DNA of 64,000 bases from Tardiphaga robiniae (lineage in GTDB: Bacteria > Pseudomonadota > Alphaproteobacteria > Rhizobiales > Xanthobacteraceae). Positions within the stretch are counted from its first letter, which is position 1; each line of letters starts with the position of its first letter. This document shows positions 55,201-64,000 of this stretch, piece after piece. Below the pieces are notes generated by a model. The model saw only the letters and a program-made list of their open reading frames with translations. It searched no databases and had not been told where the DNA came from. The position numbers and the translations under genes were made by a program. The stretch is taken from positions 186,001 through 250,000 of the forward strand of contig NZ_JABMCJ010000082.1 of the NCBI RefSeq assembly GCF_013359755.1, given 5' to 3'.

Positions 55201-55529
55201 TCATTCGCTCAATCGATTATTCGGCAACGGCAGCACTGGAACGCGCGCTCAAGGTAACTTCGGACGACACCGGCAAGCTGGCTGCCGCACTGGACGCCTG
55301 GCGGGAACGTGCCACCACGGCTTTCGTTGACGCCTATCGCGAGACCATGACCGATGCGCGGCTGTGGCCGGCAGACGCGGGAGCCACCAAGGAAATGCTG
55401 AACTTCTTCCTTCTGGAAAAGGCGCTTTATGAAATCGAATACGAACTCGCGCATCGGCCAGATTGGCTGCGCGTGCCGCTGACTGGCATCCTGCGCATTC
55501 TGAACCAGTATTCTGAGGAAGCCGTATGA
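52230..55529 (+). CDS. treS: Trehalose synthase / maltokinase fusion
   Basis: The 1099-residue fusion has a GH13_16 TreS domain (about 1-550; [17 protein letters not shown], nucleophile Asp218 in FRLDAIPYL, acid Glu260 in LLAEANQWP). A maltokinase domain follows (about 560-1099; HHGDFHLGQ near 947-955 and IIDFEGEP near 963-970 as kinase motifs). It converts trehalose to maltose and phosphorylates maltose to maltose-1-P for GlgE. It overlaps glgB by ATGA. An in-frame ATG at 52239 is an alternative start. Confidence 0.95.
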   Translation: MNVMTDIDVKAKQRAEEIDKLWYKDAIIYQLHVKTFADSNHDGIGDFIGLTEKLDYLQDLGVTTIWLMPFYPSPGRDDGYDIADYGSIHPDFGTMKDFKRFIHEAKRRGLRVITELVINHTSDQHDWFKRARRSPAGSSARNWYVWSDTDQKYQSTRIIFTDTEKSNWTWDPEAKAYYWHRFFSHQPDLNFDNPRVVSAVVQVMKRWLDAGVDGFRLDAIPYLVERDGTNNENLPETHKVIKHLRAELDAYAPGKLLLAEANQWPEDVQEYFGNSDECHMAYHFPLMPRIYMALAQEDRFPITDIMRQTPDIPGDCQWAMFLRNHDELTLEMVTDVERDYLWSTYANDPRARINVGIRRRLAPLMDNDRRKIELLDSLLLSFPGTPIIYYGDEIGMGDNIYLGDRNGVRTPMQWAPDRNGGFSRADPARLYAPPIMDPIYGYESVNVEAQSRSLSSLLSATKRLIAVRKSTLAFGRGTMTFIRPDNRSVLAYVRQLGDEAILCVANLSRAAQATELDLSPWKERVPLEMLGRTKFPPIGDLPYMITLAPYGFYWFQLQLRDVSEHSQPPVVPEFETLVVPLGSTWMTLARTRGVFERDVLPSFLARSRWYPERQPKAIQPMLTGAIPFCEIGDNRPWLVFFETTQRNVATRYLLPMQIEWTRFDRERYNPKAFAAVRQGAREGTLLDVATDHIFIALLLHNLRISLTVEEEGNRLEFRPTTKLAEKPAAPLENIRAVETEQSNSTALVDNDYVVKIYRKLQAGINPEIEVSRFLTDIAGFTNTPALLGSVELVEGDQRTAVAIVHAFVQNQGDAWTVTSAYLDRFADEQRLLAVDDHAPHSEEQVPYLLYMSQTGRRVAEMQMALASRDDIPDFKPEPTSPDDIRLWINEIVTRAEPVFSALAQRRNSAKDSDRALIDQVLELRHGLRGWLTELLPENIDGLKIRHHGDFHLGQMLIVKDDIFIIDFEGEPRRSIDERRRKAPAARDIAGLIRSIDYSATAALERALKVTSDDTGKLAAALDAWRERATTAFVDAYRETMTDARLWPADAGATKEMLNFFLLEKALYEIEYELAHRPDWLRVPLTGILRILNQYSEEAV

Positions 55530-57667
55530 CCAATTTGCCCGCCGAGGCTTACGCAATCGTCGAAGGCCGCCACTCCGATCCATTTCACTATCTCGGCCCC
55601 CACAAGGAAGCCGACAAAACAGTCGTGCGCGCTTTCCTGCCGGAAGCCGTGAAGGTCGATGCCATTGATGATCACGGTGCGACGACCGCATTGGAACGCG
55701 TCCATGACGCCGGCCTGTTTGTCGGCGCACTGGCCAATGGCTCGACCAAATATCAACTGCGGGCGCGCTATGGCGACAGGTCCGTCGATCTCGACGACCC
55801 TTATCGCTTTCCGCCGATCCTGACCGAATTCGATCTCTATCTGCTCGGCGAAGGTACCCATCAGCGGCTCTATGACAAGCTCGGCGCCCATCCGATGGTG
55901 CTTGAAGGCGTCAGCGGCGTCGGATTTGTGGTGCTCGCGCCCAATGCGAAGCGTGTCAGCATTGTTGGTGATTTCAATTTCTGGGATGCGCGGCGTCATC
56001 CCATGCGCGTGCGCGGTGCGGGCTACTGGGAGCTGTTCATCCCGGGCGCGATGCCCGGCGATCACTACAAGTTCGACATCATCGGCCCGCATGGACAGTT
56101 GACGCAAAAATCCGACCCGATGGCCTTCGCCGCCGAACTGCGGCCCTCCACAGCGTCCATCGTGCTCGACGAAGCCAGGATCCCGCATCCGCGCCCTGCC
56201 CCGGATCACATCAATGCGCTGAATAAGCCGATGTCGATCTACGAGGTGCATCTGGGCTCCTGGCGTCGCAAGGGCGACAATGAGTGGCTGACCTATCGCG
56301 ACCTGGCCGAGACGCTGCCGCGCTATGCCCGCGATCTTGGTTTTACCCACGTGGAATTCCTACCCATCAACGAGCATCCGTTTGACGGCTCCTGGGGCTA
56401 TCAGCCGACCGGCATGTATGCGCCGACCAGCCGCTTCGGCACGCCCGCAGAATTCGCACTGCTGATCGACGCCTGTCATGCCGAGGGGCTCGGCGTGCTG
56501 CTCGACTGGGTGCCCGGGCACTTCCCGGATGATCCGCATGGCCTCGGCAATTTCGACGGCACGGCCCTTTATGAACATGCCAACCCGCTGCAGGGCCGGC
56601 ACATGGACTGGGGCACGCTGATCTACAATTACGGCCGCACCGAAGTCGTAAATTTCCTCGTATCCAACGCGCTATTCTGGCTTGAGCGTTACAATGTGGA
56701 TGGGCTGCGCGTCGATGCCGTGGCCTCGATGCTGTATCTCGATTACAGCCGTGAAGCCGGCGCCTGGATTCCGAACAAATATGGCGGTCGCGAGAATATC
56801 GAGGCCGTCAGCTTCCTGCGCCGCTTCAACACCGAAGTCTTCGCGAAATTCCCGAATGCGACCACTGCCGCTGAGGAATCCACTGCTTGGCCGCAGGTCT
56901 CACGCCCCGTCGAATTCGGCGGGCTCGGATTCGGCTACAAGTGGAACATGGGCTGGATGCATGACACGCTGAACTACATCAGCAAGGATCCGATCTATCG
57001 CAAGTACCAGCACAACGACATTCTGTTCGGGCTGCAATACGCCTTCTCGGAAAATTTCGTGCTGCCGCTATCGCATGACGAAGTCGTGCACGGAAAGCGA
57101 TCCATTTTGGGCCGGATGCCCGGCGACGACTGGCAGCGTTTTGCGAATCTGCGCGCGTATTATTCCTTCATGTTCGGCCATCCCGGCAAGAAGCTGATGT
57201 TCATGGGCTGCGAATTCGCCCAGGAGCGCGAATGGAATCACGACACGTCGCTGGACTGGCACCTGCTGGAGCAGGACAAGCATGCCGGCATCCATTCGCT
57301 GATCCGCGATCTCAACGAGCTGTATCGCAACCAGCCGGCACTGCATGAACTCGATTGCGATCCCGCCGGCTTCGAATGGATGATCACTGATGATGCCGGC
57401 AACAACGTCTTCGCTTGGCTGCGCAAGGGCGGCAATCCGCGCGCGCAATGCCTCGTGGTCGTGAACTTCTCGCCCAACGTCTATCACGATTACCGCGTCC
57501 GCGTGCCGTTCACCGGCGCCTGGCGCGAGGTGTTGAATTCCGACGCCGCGCCTTATGGCGGCAGCAATGTCGGCAATTCGGGCGAAGTCATTGCCAAGGG
57601 ACTTGTCCCCGAACTCAGTCTGACCCTTCCACCGCTGGCCGCACTCTTTCTCGTACCGGAATTCTAG
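55526..57667 (+). CDS. glgB: 1,4-alpha-glucan branching enzyme
   Basis: The 713-residue GH13_9 enzyme has two N-terminal beta domains (second CBM48) and a barrel with nucleophile Asp397 in [14 protein letters not shown] and acid/base Glu450 in AEESTAWP. It has the conserved ELHLGSW-like [10 protein letters not shown]. It introduces alpha-1,6 branches into the glucan made by GlgE. The ATGA overlap with treS suggests tight coupling. Confidence 0.95.
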   Translation: MTNLPAEAYAIVEGRHSDPFHYLGPHKEADKTVVRAFLPEAVKVDAIDDHGATTALERVHDAGLFVGALANGSTKYQLRARYGDRSVDLDDPYRFPPILTEFDLYLLGEGTHQRLYDKLGAHPMVLEGVSGVGFVVLAPNAKRVSIVGDFNFWDARRHPMRVRGAGYWELFIPGAMPGDHYKFDIIGPHGQLTQKSDPMAFAAELRPSTASIVLDEARIPHPRPAPDHINALNKPMSIYEVHLGSWRRKGDNEWLTYRDLAETLPRYARDLGFTHVEFLPINEHPFDGSWGYQPTGMYAPTSRFGTPAEFALLIDACHAEGLGVLLDWVPGHFPDDPHGLGNFDGTALYEHANPLQGRHMDWGTLIYNYGRTEVVNFLVSNALFWLERYNVDGLRVDAVASMLYLDYSREAGAWIPNKYGGRENIEAVSFLRRFNTEVFAKFPNATTAAEESTAWPQVSRPVEFGGLGFGYKWNMGWMHDTLNYISKDPIYRKYQHNDILFGLQYAFSENFVLPLSHDEVVHGKRSILGRMPGDDWQRFANLRAYYSFMFGHPGKKLMFMGCEFAQEREWNHDTSLDWHLLEQDKHAGIHSLIRDLNELYRNQPALHELDCDPAGFEWMITDDAGNNVFAWLRKGGNPRAQCLVVVNFSPNVYHDYRVRVPFTGAWREVLNSDAAPYGGSNVGNSGEVIAKGLVPELSLTLPPLAALFLVPEF

Positions 57668-57670
57668 AGC

Positions 57671-59749
57671 ATGAGACTATCCGCCGGCATGCCCTCCCGC
57701 CTCGGCGCAAGCTGGGACGGACGGGGGACCAACTTTGCCTTGTTCTCTGCGAACGCCACCAAGGTCGAACTGTGTCTGTTCGACAGCCAGGGGCGGCGCG
57801 AACTCGAGCGCATCGAACTGCCGGAATATAACGAGCACGTCTTTCACGGCTATCTCAACGATGTCTCGCCGGGCCAGCTTTATGGTTATCGCGTGCATGG
57901 GCCCTATGAACCGGAGCATGGACATCGCTTCAATGCGCACAAGCTGCTGCTCGACCCCTATGCCAAGAAACTGGCCGGGCGTCTCGTCTGGAGCGATGCA
58001 CATTTCGGCTATCGCACCGGCTCGTCGCGCGAGGACCTCTCTTTCGACCGCCGCGACAATGCGCGCGGCATGCCGAAGGCTGTGGTGGTCGACGAAACGT
58101 TCAACTGGGGCCGCAAGGAAGCGCGTCCCAGTGTACCCTGGGAAGACACCATCATCTATGAGGCCCATGTCAAAGGCCTGACGCAGACCCGCAAGGACGT
58201 GCCGCCAGGGCTGCGCGGGACCTATCGCGGCCTGTCGTCGCCGTCGATGATCGAGCATCTCAAACGGCTTGGCGTTACCACCATCGAGCTGCTGCCGGTG
58301 CACAGCTTTGTCGATGACCGCCGGCTGGTGGAAATGAAGCTGGTGAATTACTGGGGTTACAATACCCTCTCCTTCTTCGCCCCGGAAGCGCGCTACGGCA
58401 CCGACAATCCGCTCGATGCGTTCCGCACGACGGTCGCGCGGCTGCATGACGCGGGCATCGAGGTGATGCTCGACGTGGTCTATAACCACACCGCCGAAGG
58501 CAATCATCTCGGCCCGACGCTGAGTTATCGCGGCATCGACAACGCCTCCTATTACTGGCTGATGCCGGACAATCCACGATTCTATGATGACTTCACGGGC
58601 TGCGGCAGCTCGATGAACCTTACGCATCCGCGTGTGTTGCAGATGGTGATGGATTCATTGCGCTACTGGGTTGAGGTGTGTCACGTGGATGGCTTTCGTT
58701 TCGACCTTGCAACCACGCTGGCGCGCGGGCCGAATGGCTTCGATCGCAATAGCGGTTTCCTCACCGCCATCCGGCAGGACCCTGTCCTCGCGAACGTCAA
58801 GATGGTCGCCGAGCCCTGGGACCTCGGCATGGGCGGCTATCAGGTCGGCGCGTTTCCATCGCAGTGGTCGGAATGGAACGACAAATATCGCAGCGCCATG
58901 CGCCGCTACTGGAGCGGCGAAGGCTCGCTGATCGGCGAAGTCTCCAGCCGCATGACCGGCTCGTCAGACGTGTTCAACCATGACGGCCGCAAGCAGCGCG
59001 CCGGCATCAACCATGTCACCGTGCATGACGGTTTCCCGCTGGCCGACCTGTTTGCCTATAACGAGAAGCACAACGAGGCCAATGGCGAGGACAATCGCGA
59101 TGGCTCCTCGGATAACCTCAGCAACAATTTCGGCGTCGAGGGCCCGACCGACGATCCCGAGCTGCTGGCGCTGCGCCGACAGCTGCGCAAGAACCAGCTC
59201 GCCTGTCTGTTCCTCGCGCAGGGCGTGCCGCTGCTGCTGGCCGGCGACGAGGTCGGCAATACCCAGGGCGGTAACAACAATGCCTATTGCCAGGACAACG
59301 AGATCGGCTGGGTCGGCTGGGACAATCTCGGCGACAAGGACGACGATCTCACCGACTTCATCGGCCATATGGCGCAGCTGCGACAGCGCTTTCCGCAGAT
59401 CACCACGCAACGCTGGCTCGACGGCCGCCGTGCCGACGGCAGCTATGGGGTACTGTGGCTGACGCCCTCGGCCGACGAGATGACCGAGACGGACTGGGCG
59501 TTTCCAGACGGGCGCTTCCTGTCCTACGTGCTTAGCGCTTCCGGCGACAACACCAATCCGATCTTCATCGTGCTGAATGCGGCGCCCGAGGGCATTCCTT
59601 TCAAGCTGCCGAAGATGCTGGAATACAAGAACTGGCGGCAGGTGCTGAACACCGCCGACGAAAAGCTCTCCATCGCGATCCTGCCCCCCGGTAGCGACAT
59701 CGATGCGCCGCCGCGTTCGGTACTGGCCTTTGCGGGGACGCCAGCATGA
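57671..59749 (+). CDS. glgX: Glycogen debranching enzyme GlgX
   Basis: The 692-residue GH13_11 isoamylase-type enzyme has an N-terminal CBM48 domain (PSRLGASWDGRGTNFALFSANATKVELCLFD). Its barrel has nucleophile Asp345 in FRFDLATTLAR and acid/base Glu381 in VAEPWD. It removes short branches, giving maltodextrins for TreY/TreZ and MalQ. It starts 3 bp after glgB and overlaps treZ by ATGA. In trehalose operons the same enzyme is also called TreX. Confidence 0.94.
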   Translation: MRLSAGMPSRLGASWDGRGTNFALFSANATKVELCLFDSQGRRELERIELPEYNEHVFHGYLNDVSPGQLYGYRVHGPYEPEHGHRFNAHKLLLDPYAKKLAGRLVWSDAHFGYRTGSSREDLSFDRRDNARGMPKAVVVDETFNWGRKEARPSVPWEDTIIYEAHVKGLTQTRKDVPPGLRGTYRGLSSPSMIEHLKRLGVTTIELLPVHSFVDDRRLVEMKLVNYWGYNTLSFFAPEARYGTDNPLDAFRTTVARLHDAGIEVMLDVVYNHTAEGNHLGPTLSYRGIDNASYYWLMPDNPRFYDDFTGCGSSMNLTHPRVLQMVMDSLRYWVEVCHVDGFRFDLATTLARGPNGFDRNSGFLTAIRQDPVLANVKMVAEPWDLGMGGYQVGAFPSQWSEWNDKYRSAMRRYWSGEGSLIGEVSSRMTGSSDVFNHDGRKQRAGINHVTVHDGFPLADLFAYNEKHNEANGEDNRDGSSDNLSNNFGVEGPTDDPELLALRRQLRKNQLACLFLAQGVPLLLAGDEVGNTQGGNNNAYCQDNEIGWVGWDNLGDKDDDLTDFIGHMAQLRQRFPQITTQRWLDGRRADGSYGVLWLTPSADEMTETDWAFPDGRFLSYVLSASGDNTNPIFIVLNAAPEGIPFKLPKMLEYKNWRQVLNTADEKLSIAILPPGSDIDAPPRSVLAFAGTPA

Positions 59750-61512
59750 GCGCTCATTCGTTCGGACCACAGCTGACCGAGAAAGGCGCGGTCTTCCGCC
59801 TCTGGGCGCCGGCTGCGCAACGCGTCGACGTGGTACTTGGGAATCAATCCCATCCCTTGAAACTCGGCGAAGACGGCTGGTTTACTGCGGAGGTCGCAAG
59901 TGTCGAGGCTGGCGACACCTATCGCTTCAGGATCGACGGCAAGACCGACGTGCCCGACCCCGGCTCACGCTTTCAGCCGAACGATATCGCCGGCCCTTCC
60001 GAAGTCATCGATCACAGGACCTATGCGTGGCGAGCAGCCGACTGGCGCGGGCGGCCGTGGGAAGAGACCGTGCTGATTGAAACCCATGTCGGTACCTTTA
60101 CGCCGCAGGGCACCTATCGCGCGATGATCGACAAGCTCGATCATCTCATCGCCACCGGGATCACCGCACTCGAGCTGATGCCGTTGGCCGATTTCGCCGG
60201 CAAGCGCAACTGGGGTTATGACGGTGTGCTGTGGTATGCGCCGGACGCGATGTTCGGCCGCCCGGACGATCTGAAGGCGCTGATCGACGAGGCGCATCTG
60301 CGTGGGCTGACAGTGTTTCTGGACGTCGTCTATAACCACTTCGGCCCGGAAGGGAATTACATCGGGCAATATGCGCCGTCCTTCTTCGGCGAGGCGCATA
60401 CGCCGTGGGGCTCGGCGATCAACTATCGCCTGCCGGACGTGCGGGCCTACGCGATCGAGAATGCCGTGGCGTGGCTGCGTGACTATCGCTTCGATGGGCT
60501 CAGGCTCGATGCCGTGCATGCGATTCCCGAACAGGGCGAGATCCCGATGCTGCACGAGCTGAGCCGCGAGGTCGGCAAGCTGGCCGCCGACACCGGCCGG
60601 CTGATCCATCTGGTGCTCGAGAACGACGACAACCGCGCCACTCTGCTCGATCCCGCCACCAACCCGCCGCGCGGCAAATATCGTGCGCAGTGGAACGACG
60701 ACTATCACCATGCCTGGCACGTGCTGCTCACCGGCGAGGACAAGGGCTATTACAGCGACTACGCACCGAAGCCGCTCGATCATATCGTACGGGCGCTGGG
60801 CTCGGGCTTCGCCTATCAGGGCCAGTCGTCGGCGCATCGCGACGGCGCACCGCGCGGCGAACCATCAGGCGAACTCGCACCGGCGGCCTTCGTGAATTTC
60901 CTGCAGAACCACGACCAGATCGGTAATCGTGCGCTTGGCGATCGGCTGGAAACCTTGGCCAAGCCCGAGGCCATCGAAGCTGCGCTGGCCGTTACATTGC
61001 TGGCGCCGATGGTGCCGATGCTGTTTCAGGGCGAGGAATGGGGCTCGAAAGTGCCGTTTCCGTTCTTCTGCGATTTCGAGGGCGATCTCGCCAATGCCGT
61101 GCGCAATGGCCGCAAGAAGGAATTCGCCAGCGCCTATGAGAAATACGGCGACGAGATCCCCGACCCGCTGGACGAGAGCTCGTTCCGCTCGGCCTTCGTC
61201 GATTGGGACAATCGCGAAACGACCGCGGGCAAGACGCGGCTGACGCTGGTTCGCGAGCTGCTCGCATTGCGCAAGCAGCATATCGTGCCGCACCTCGCTG
61301 GCGCACGGTTCGGCCAGGCTGAGGCGAGCGAGGACGGTTGGCTCACGGCCTTCTGGACAATGGGTGACGGCAGCAGGCTGCATCTCACGGCCAATCTTTC
61401 CGACAAGGCCGTCAACGCAGCATCGCCGAGCACAGGCACAACAATTTGGGGTAACACTACCACCGGCGTGGGGACGCCGTGGTCCGTCGTATGGCGGATC
61501 GGAGATAGATAA
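59746..61512 (+). CDS. treZ: Maltooligosyltrehalose trehalohydrolase
   Basis: The 588-residue GH13_10 enzyme has an N-terminal beta domain (FRLWAPAAQRVDVVL). The barrel has nucleophile Asp255 in LRLDAVHAI and acid/base Glu292 in VLENDDNRA. It releases trehalose from maltooligosyltrehalose made by TreY. Its stop overlaps the treY start (TAATG). Confidence 0.95.
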   Translation: MSAHSFGPQLTEKGAVFRLWAPAAQRVDVVLGNQSHPLKLGEDGWFTAEVASVEAGDTYRFRIDGKTDVPDPGSRFQPNDIAGPSEVIDHRTYAWRAADWRGRPWEETVLIETHVGTFTPQGTYRAMIDKLDHLIATGITALELMPLADFAGKRNWGYDGVLWYAPDAMFGRPDDLKALIDEAHLRGLTVFLDVVYNHFGPEGNYIGQYAPSFFGEAHTPWGSAINYRLPDVRAYAIENAVAWLRDYRFDGLRLDAVHAIPEQGEIPMLHELSREVGKLAADTGRLIHLVLENDDNRATLLDPATNPPRGKYRAQWNDDYHHAWHVLLTGEDKGYYSDYAPKPLDHIVRALGSGFAYQGQSSAHRDGAPRGEPSGELAPAAFVNFLQNHDQIGNRALGDRLETLAKPEAIEAALAVTLLAPMVPMLFQGEEWGSKVPFPFFCDFEGDLANAVRNGRKKEFASAYEKYGDEIPDPLDESSFRSAFVDWDNRETTAGKTRLTLVRELLALRKQHIVPHLAGARFGQAEASEDGWLTAFWTMGDGSRLHLTANLSDKAVNAASPSTGTTIWGNTTTGVGTPWSVVWRIGDR

Positions 61513-64000
61513 TGGCTCCTGCGATTCCCGTCGCGACCTACCGTATTCAACTCACCAAGGATTTCGATTTCGATGCCACCGCGGGCATCGTGCCCTATCT
61601 GAAGGAACTCGGCATCACGCATCTCTACGCGTCGCCATTCATGAAATCGCGCGCCGGCTCGACCCATGGCTATGACATTGTCGATCACACCAAGCTCAAT
61701 CCAGAACTGGGCGGCGACGAAGGTTTCGAGCGCCTGAGTGCCGCGCTGAAGGCCAGTGATATCGGCCTGATCCTCGACTTTGTGCCCAATCATGTGGGCG
61801 TGCATTTCGCAGACAATCCGTGGTGGCTCGACCTGCTGGAATGGGGACAGGCCTCGCCGCACGCCGTCTCCTTCGACATCGACTGGGACACGCTGCCCTA
61901 TCGCGCACGCGGCGGTCTGCTGCTACCGATCATCGGTAGCTCTTATGGCCAGGCACTGGACAACGGCGAGATCGAGCTGAAATACGACGCCGAGGACGGC
62001 AGCTTCTCGGCCTGGTATTTCGAACATAGGCTGCCGATCGCGCCGGAGCGTTACAGCGAGATGCTGCGCACCATCGTCAAGGAAGCCGATGCCGGCAACA
62101 CGCCAGCCGGCCGCGCAATCCTGACACTGGCGGCCAGGCACAAAGGCCTCCGCCATCCCAACCGGCGGGAAGCGCCGGCTTTCAAGCAGCAGCTGGCGTC
62201 GATCGACGGCGCTGCCGAGGTTATCACGCGCGGCCTCGACGCCTATCGCGCCGGGCTGGATCGGCCCGCCCAGATTCAGGCCATGCACATGCTGCTGGAG
62301 CGCCAGCACTACAAGCTCGGTCAGTGGCGCCTGGCATCGAGCGAGATCAATTACCGCCGCTTCTTCGACGTCAATACGCTGGCTGGTCTACGTATCGAGG
62401 ACGCCGATACGTTCGAGGCGATCCATTCGCTGGTCAAACGGCTGATTACCGAAGACAAGCTGCAGGGGTTGCGGCTGGACCATATCGACGGCCTTCACGA
62501 TCCCTCGCAATATTTCCAACGGCTGCGCCGGCTGATCCGCGAGGCGCATGGCAACAGCACCAAACCGTTCTATGTCGTGGTCGAGAAGATTCTCGGCGAG
62601 CACGAGAAGCTGGTGCCCTTCGCCGGCGTGCATGGCACCACCGGCTATGAATGGCTCAATGTGATCACGCAGGTGCTGGTCGAAGAAAAAGGCCTGGAAC
62701 CACTGGGCGAAACCTGGCGACAGGTGAGCAACGTCTCGCCGAAATTCGAACCGCAACTGGTGGAAGCCAAGCGCCGCGTGCTCGATACGCTGCTGCTCAG
62801 CGAATTCACCGTGCTGACGCGTCTGCTGGCACGGATCGCCAACGGGCATTATTCGACACGCGATTTCTCCGCCGACACGCTGCGTCAGGCTTTCGAACTC
62901 TACGTGCTTCATTTCCCGGTCTATCGCACCTATCTCTCCACCGCCGGCCCATCGGCCCTCGACCGGCAACTGATCGCCACGACCATCGAGAAAGCTCGCG
63001 CCGACTGGTTCGGCGCCGATGAAGGCTTGTTCGACTTCTTGCGCGACGCTCTGACGCTGGACCTGCTGAAGCCTGGCCGCCCCGCACATAGCAAGCCGCG
63101 GGTGCGACGCTTTGCATTGAAGGTGCAGCAGTTCACCGGGCCGACGATGGCGAAGTCGCTCGAAGACACCGCCTTCTATCGCTATCATCGCCTGCTGGCG
63201 TTCAACGAAGTTGGCGGCGAGCCGGCAGCGGAAGCGATACCTGTCGCCACGTTCCACGAGATAATGATCACACGCGCGCTCGAGCGGCCGCATGGCATGA
63301 CTTCGACCGCCACCCACGATACCAAGCGCGGCGAGGATGCCCGCGCGCGTTTGCTGGCGCTGGCCGAAATGCCCGGTGAATGGGCCAGTGCTGTCAGCCG
63401 CTGGAAGCTGCTGAACGCGCCGCATCTGGTTGTTGACGGCGAGATGCGCGCGCCCTCCGCAGCGTTCGAGTATATGTTGTATCAGGCGCTTATCGGCGCC
63501 TGGCCGCTCGGCGGGCAGGACAATTCCTTCCTCGAGCGGATGCAGGCCTATGCGCTGAAGGCGGCGCGCGAGGGCAAGCAGGAAACGAGCTGGCTCAACC
63601 CGAACGACACCTATGAGAAGGGTCTGCGCACGTTTCTGGAGCGCATTCTCGACCCGGCCCAGTCGCCGGAATTTCTTGCAGCGCTTGAGACCTTTGCCAA
63701 ACGCACATCGCTGATCGGCGCGTTGAATTCACTCAGCCAGATCACGCTGAAAGCGACCATTCCCGGCATGCCGGACTTCTATCAGGGCACCGAATTCTGG
63801 GATTTCTCGCTGGTCGATCCCGATAACCGCCGCCCGGTGGATTTCGCCGAACGCGCGAAAGTGCTGAAGGCACTGCAGCAACCGGATTGGGCGGCACTGG
63901 CGCAGCACTGGGATGATGGCCACATCAAGCTCGCCTGGACGCGCGAGCTTTTGAAACGCCGCACCGAGATGGCAGCCGTCTTCACCGATGGCGATTACGA
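61512..64000 (+). CDS. treY: Maltooligosyltrehalose synthase, partial (runs off window)
   Basis: From ATG 61512 the frame stays open to the window end, giving 829 residues. Family members are usually about 900-950, so roughly 100 C-terminal residues lie beyond. N-terminal ATYRIQLTKDFDFDATAGIV and DFVPNHVGVH are typical of TreY. Nucleophile Asp323 lies in LRLDHIDGL and acid/base Glu358 in VVVEKILGEHE. It isomerises the reducing end of a maltodextrin to an alpha,alpha-1,1 link. Confidence 0.95.
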   Translation, partial: MAPAIPVATYRIQLTKDFDFDATAGIVPYLKELGITHLYASPFMKSRAGSTHGYDIVDHTKLNPELGGDEGFERLSAALKASDIGLILDFVPNHVGVHFADNPWWLDLLEWGQASPHAVSFDIDWDTLPYRARGGLLLPIIGSSYGQALDNGEIELKYDAEDGSFSAWYFEHRLPIAPERYSEMLRTIVKEADAGNTPAGRAILTLAARHKGLRHPNRREAPAFKQQLASIDGAAEVITRGLDAYRAGLDRPAQIQAMHMLLERQHYKLGQWRLASSEINYRRFFDVNTLAGLRIEDADTFEAIHSLVKRLITEDKLQGLRLDHIDGLHDPSQYFQRLRRLIREAHGNSTKPFYVVVEKILGEHEKLVPFAGVHGTTGYEWLNVITQVLVEEKGLEPLGETWRQVSNVSPKFEPQLVEAKRRVLDTLLLSEFTVLTRLLARIANGHYSTRDFSADTLRQAFELYVLHFPVYRTYLSTAGPSALDRQLIATTIEKARADWFGADEGLFDFLRDALTLDLLKPGRPAHSKPRVRRFALKVQQFTGPTMAKSLEDTAFYRYHRLLAFNEVGGEPAAEAIPVATFHEIMITRALERPHGMTSTATHDTKRGEDARARLLALAEMPGEWASAVSRWKLLNAPHLVVDGEMRAPSAAFEYMLYQALIGAWPLGGQDNSFLERMQAYALKAAREGKQETSWLNPNDTYEKGLRTFLERILDPAQSPEFLAALETFAKRTSLIGALNSLSQITLKATIPGMPDFYQGTEFWDFSLVDPDNRRPVDFAERAKVLKALQQPDWAALAQHWDDGHIKLAWTRELLKRRTEMAAVFTDGDY

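Overview
The window looks like chromosomal DNA of an alphaproteobacterium of the Nitrobacteraceae (the Bradyrhizobium / Rhodopseudomonas / Tardiphaga / Afipia group). The evidence is the high GC content, dense operons with ATGA-type overlaps, a pqqABCDE locus typed MAWKAP, a fused transaldolase-glucose-6-phosphate isomerase, and several families of short palindromic intergenic repeats familiar from this family. I see no tRNA, rRNA, CRISPR array, transposase or phage gene. The placement is inferred from gene content, not from a search.

Region 1 (about 1-26,000) is a catabolic island for an unidentified, probably aromatic, acid handled as a CoA thioester. It holds a MarR regulator with a small hydrolase, a five-gene branched-chain/aromatic-type ABC importer, two paralogous cupins, a PhzS-like flavin hydroxylase, a bifunctional salicylyl-CoA/2-aminobenzoyl-CoA-type monooxygenase-reductase, an enoyl-CoA hydratase, an SDR, an AraC-type regulator, an FMO-like monooxygenase and an acyl-CoA dehydrogenase. 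A tightly overlapped five-gene operon follows (hydrolase, acyl-CoA-dehydrogenase-like protein, CoA ligase, opine-dehydrogenase-like protein, 3-hydroxyacyl-CoA dehydrogenase), then a taurine/nitrate-type ABC importer with no binding protein. Seven copies of a 14-bp palindrome, roughly TTTTARACYTMAAR, sit at the 5' ends of these units and nowhere else that I noticed. They tie the scattered operons into one candidate regulon, most simply under the resident MarR protein. This is the main discovery candidate.

Region 2 (about 26,000-38,300) starts with an amidase-glutathione peroxidase-DUF3297 operon. It continues with a periplasmic diheme cytochrome c, an exported PQQ-type sugar dehydrogenase, a DUF6894 protein and the pqqABCDE operon. 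A prolyl-aminopeptidase-like hydrolase overlaps the end of pqqE. Three poorly characterised genes follow: a possible DUF4286 protein, an exported protein and a Tat-signal DsrE-like protein. Dehydrogenase, cytochrome and cofactor synthesis together suggest periplasmic sugar or alcohol oxidation feeding electrons to the respiratory chain.

Region 3 (about 38,600-46,225) is a carbon-metabolism operon: tal-pgi fusion, gnd, zwf, pgl, gntK and a Cof-type HAD phosphatase. It covers the oxidative pentose phosphate pathway plus entry of gluconate, which Region 2 may produce.

Region 4 (about 46,290-64,000) is alpha-glucan and trehalose metabolism. A GH15 glucoamylase-like enzyme and malQ run leftward. 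The run glgE, treS-maltokinase fusion, glgB, glgX, treZ, treY runs rightward, with treY cut by the window end. The set could interconvert trehalose, maltose, maltose-1-phosphate and branched glucan in both directions.
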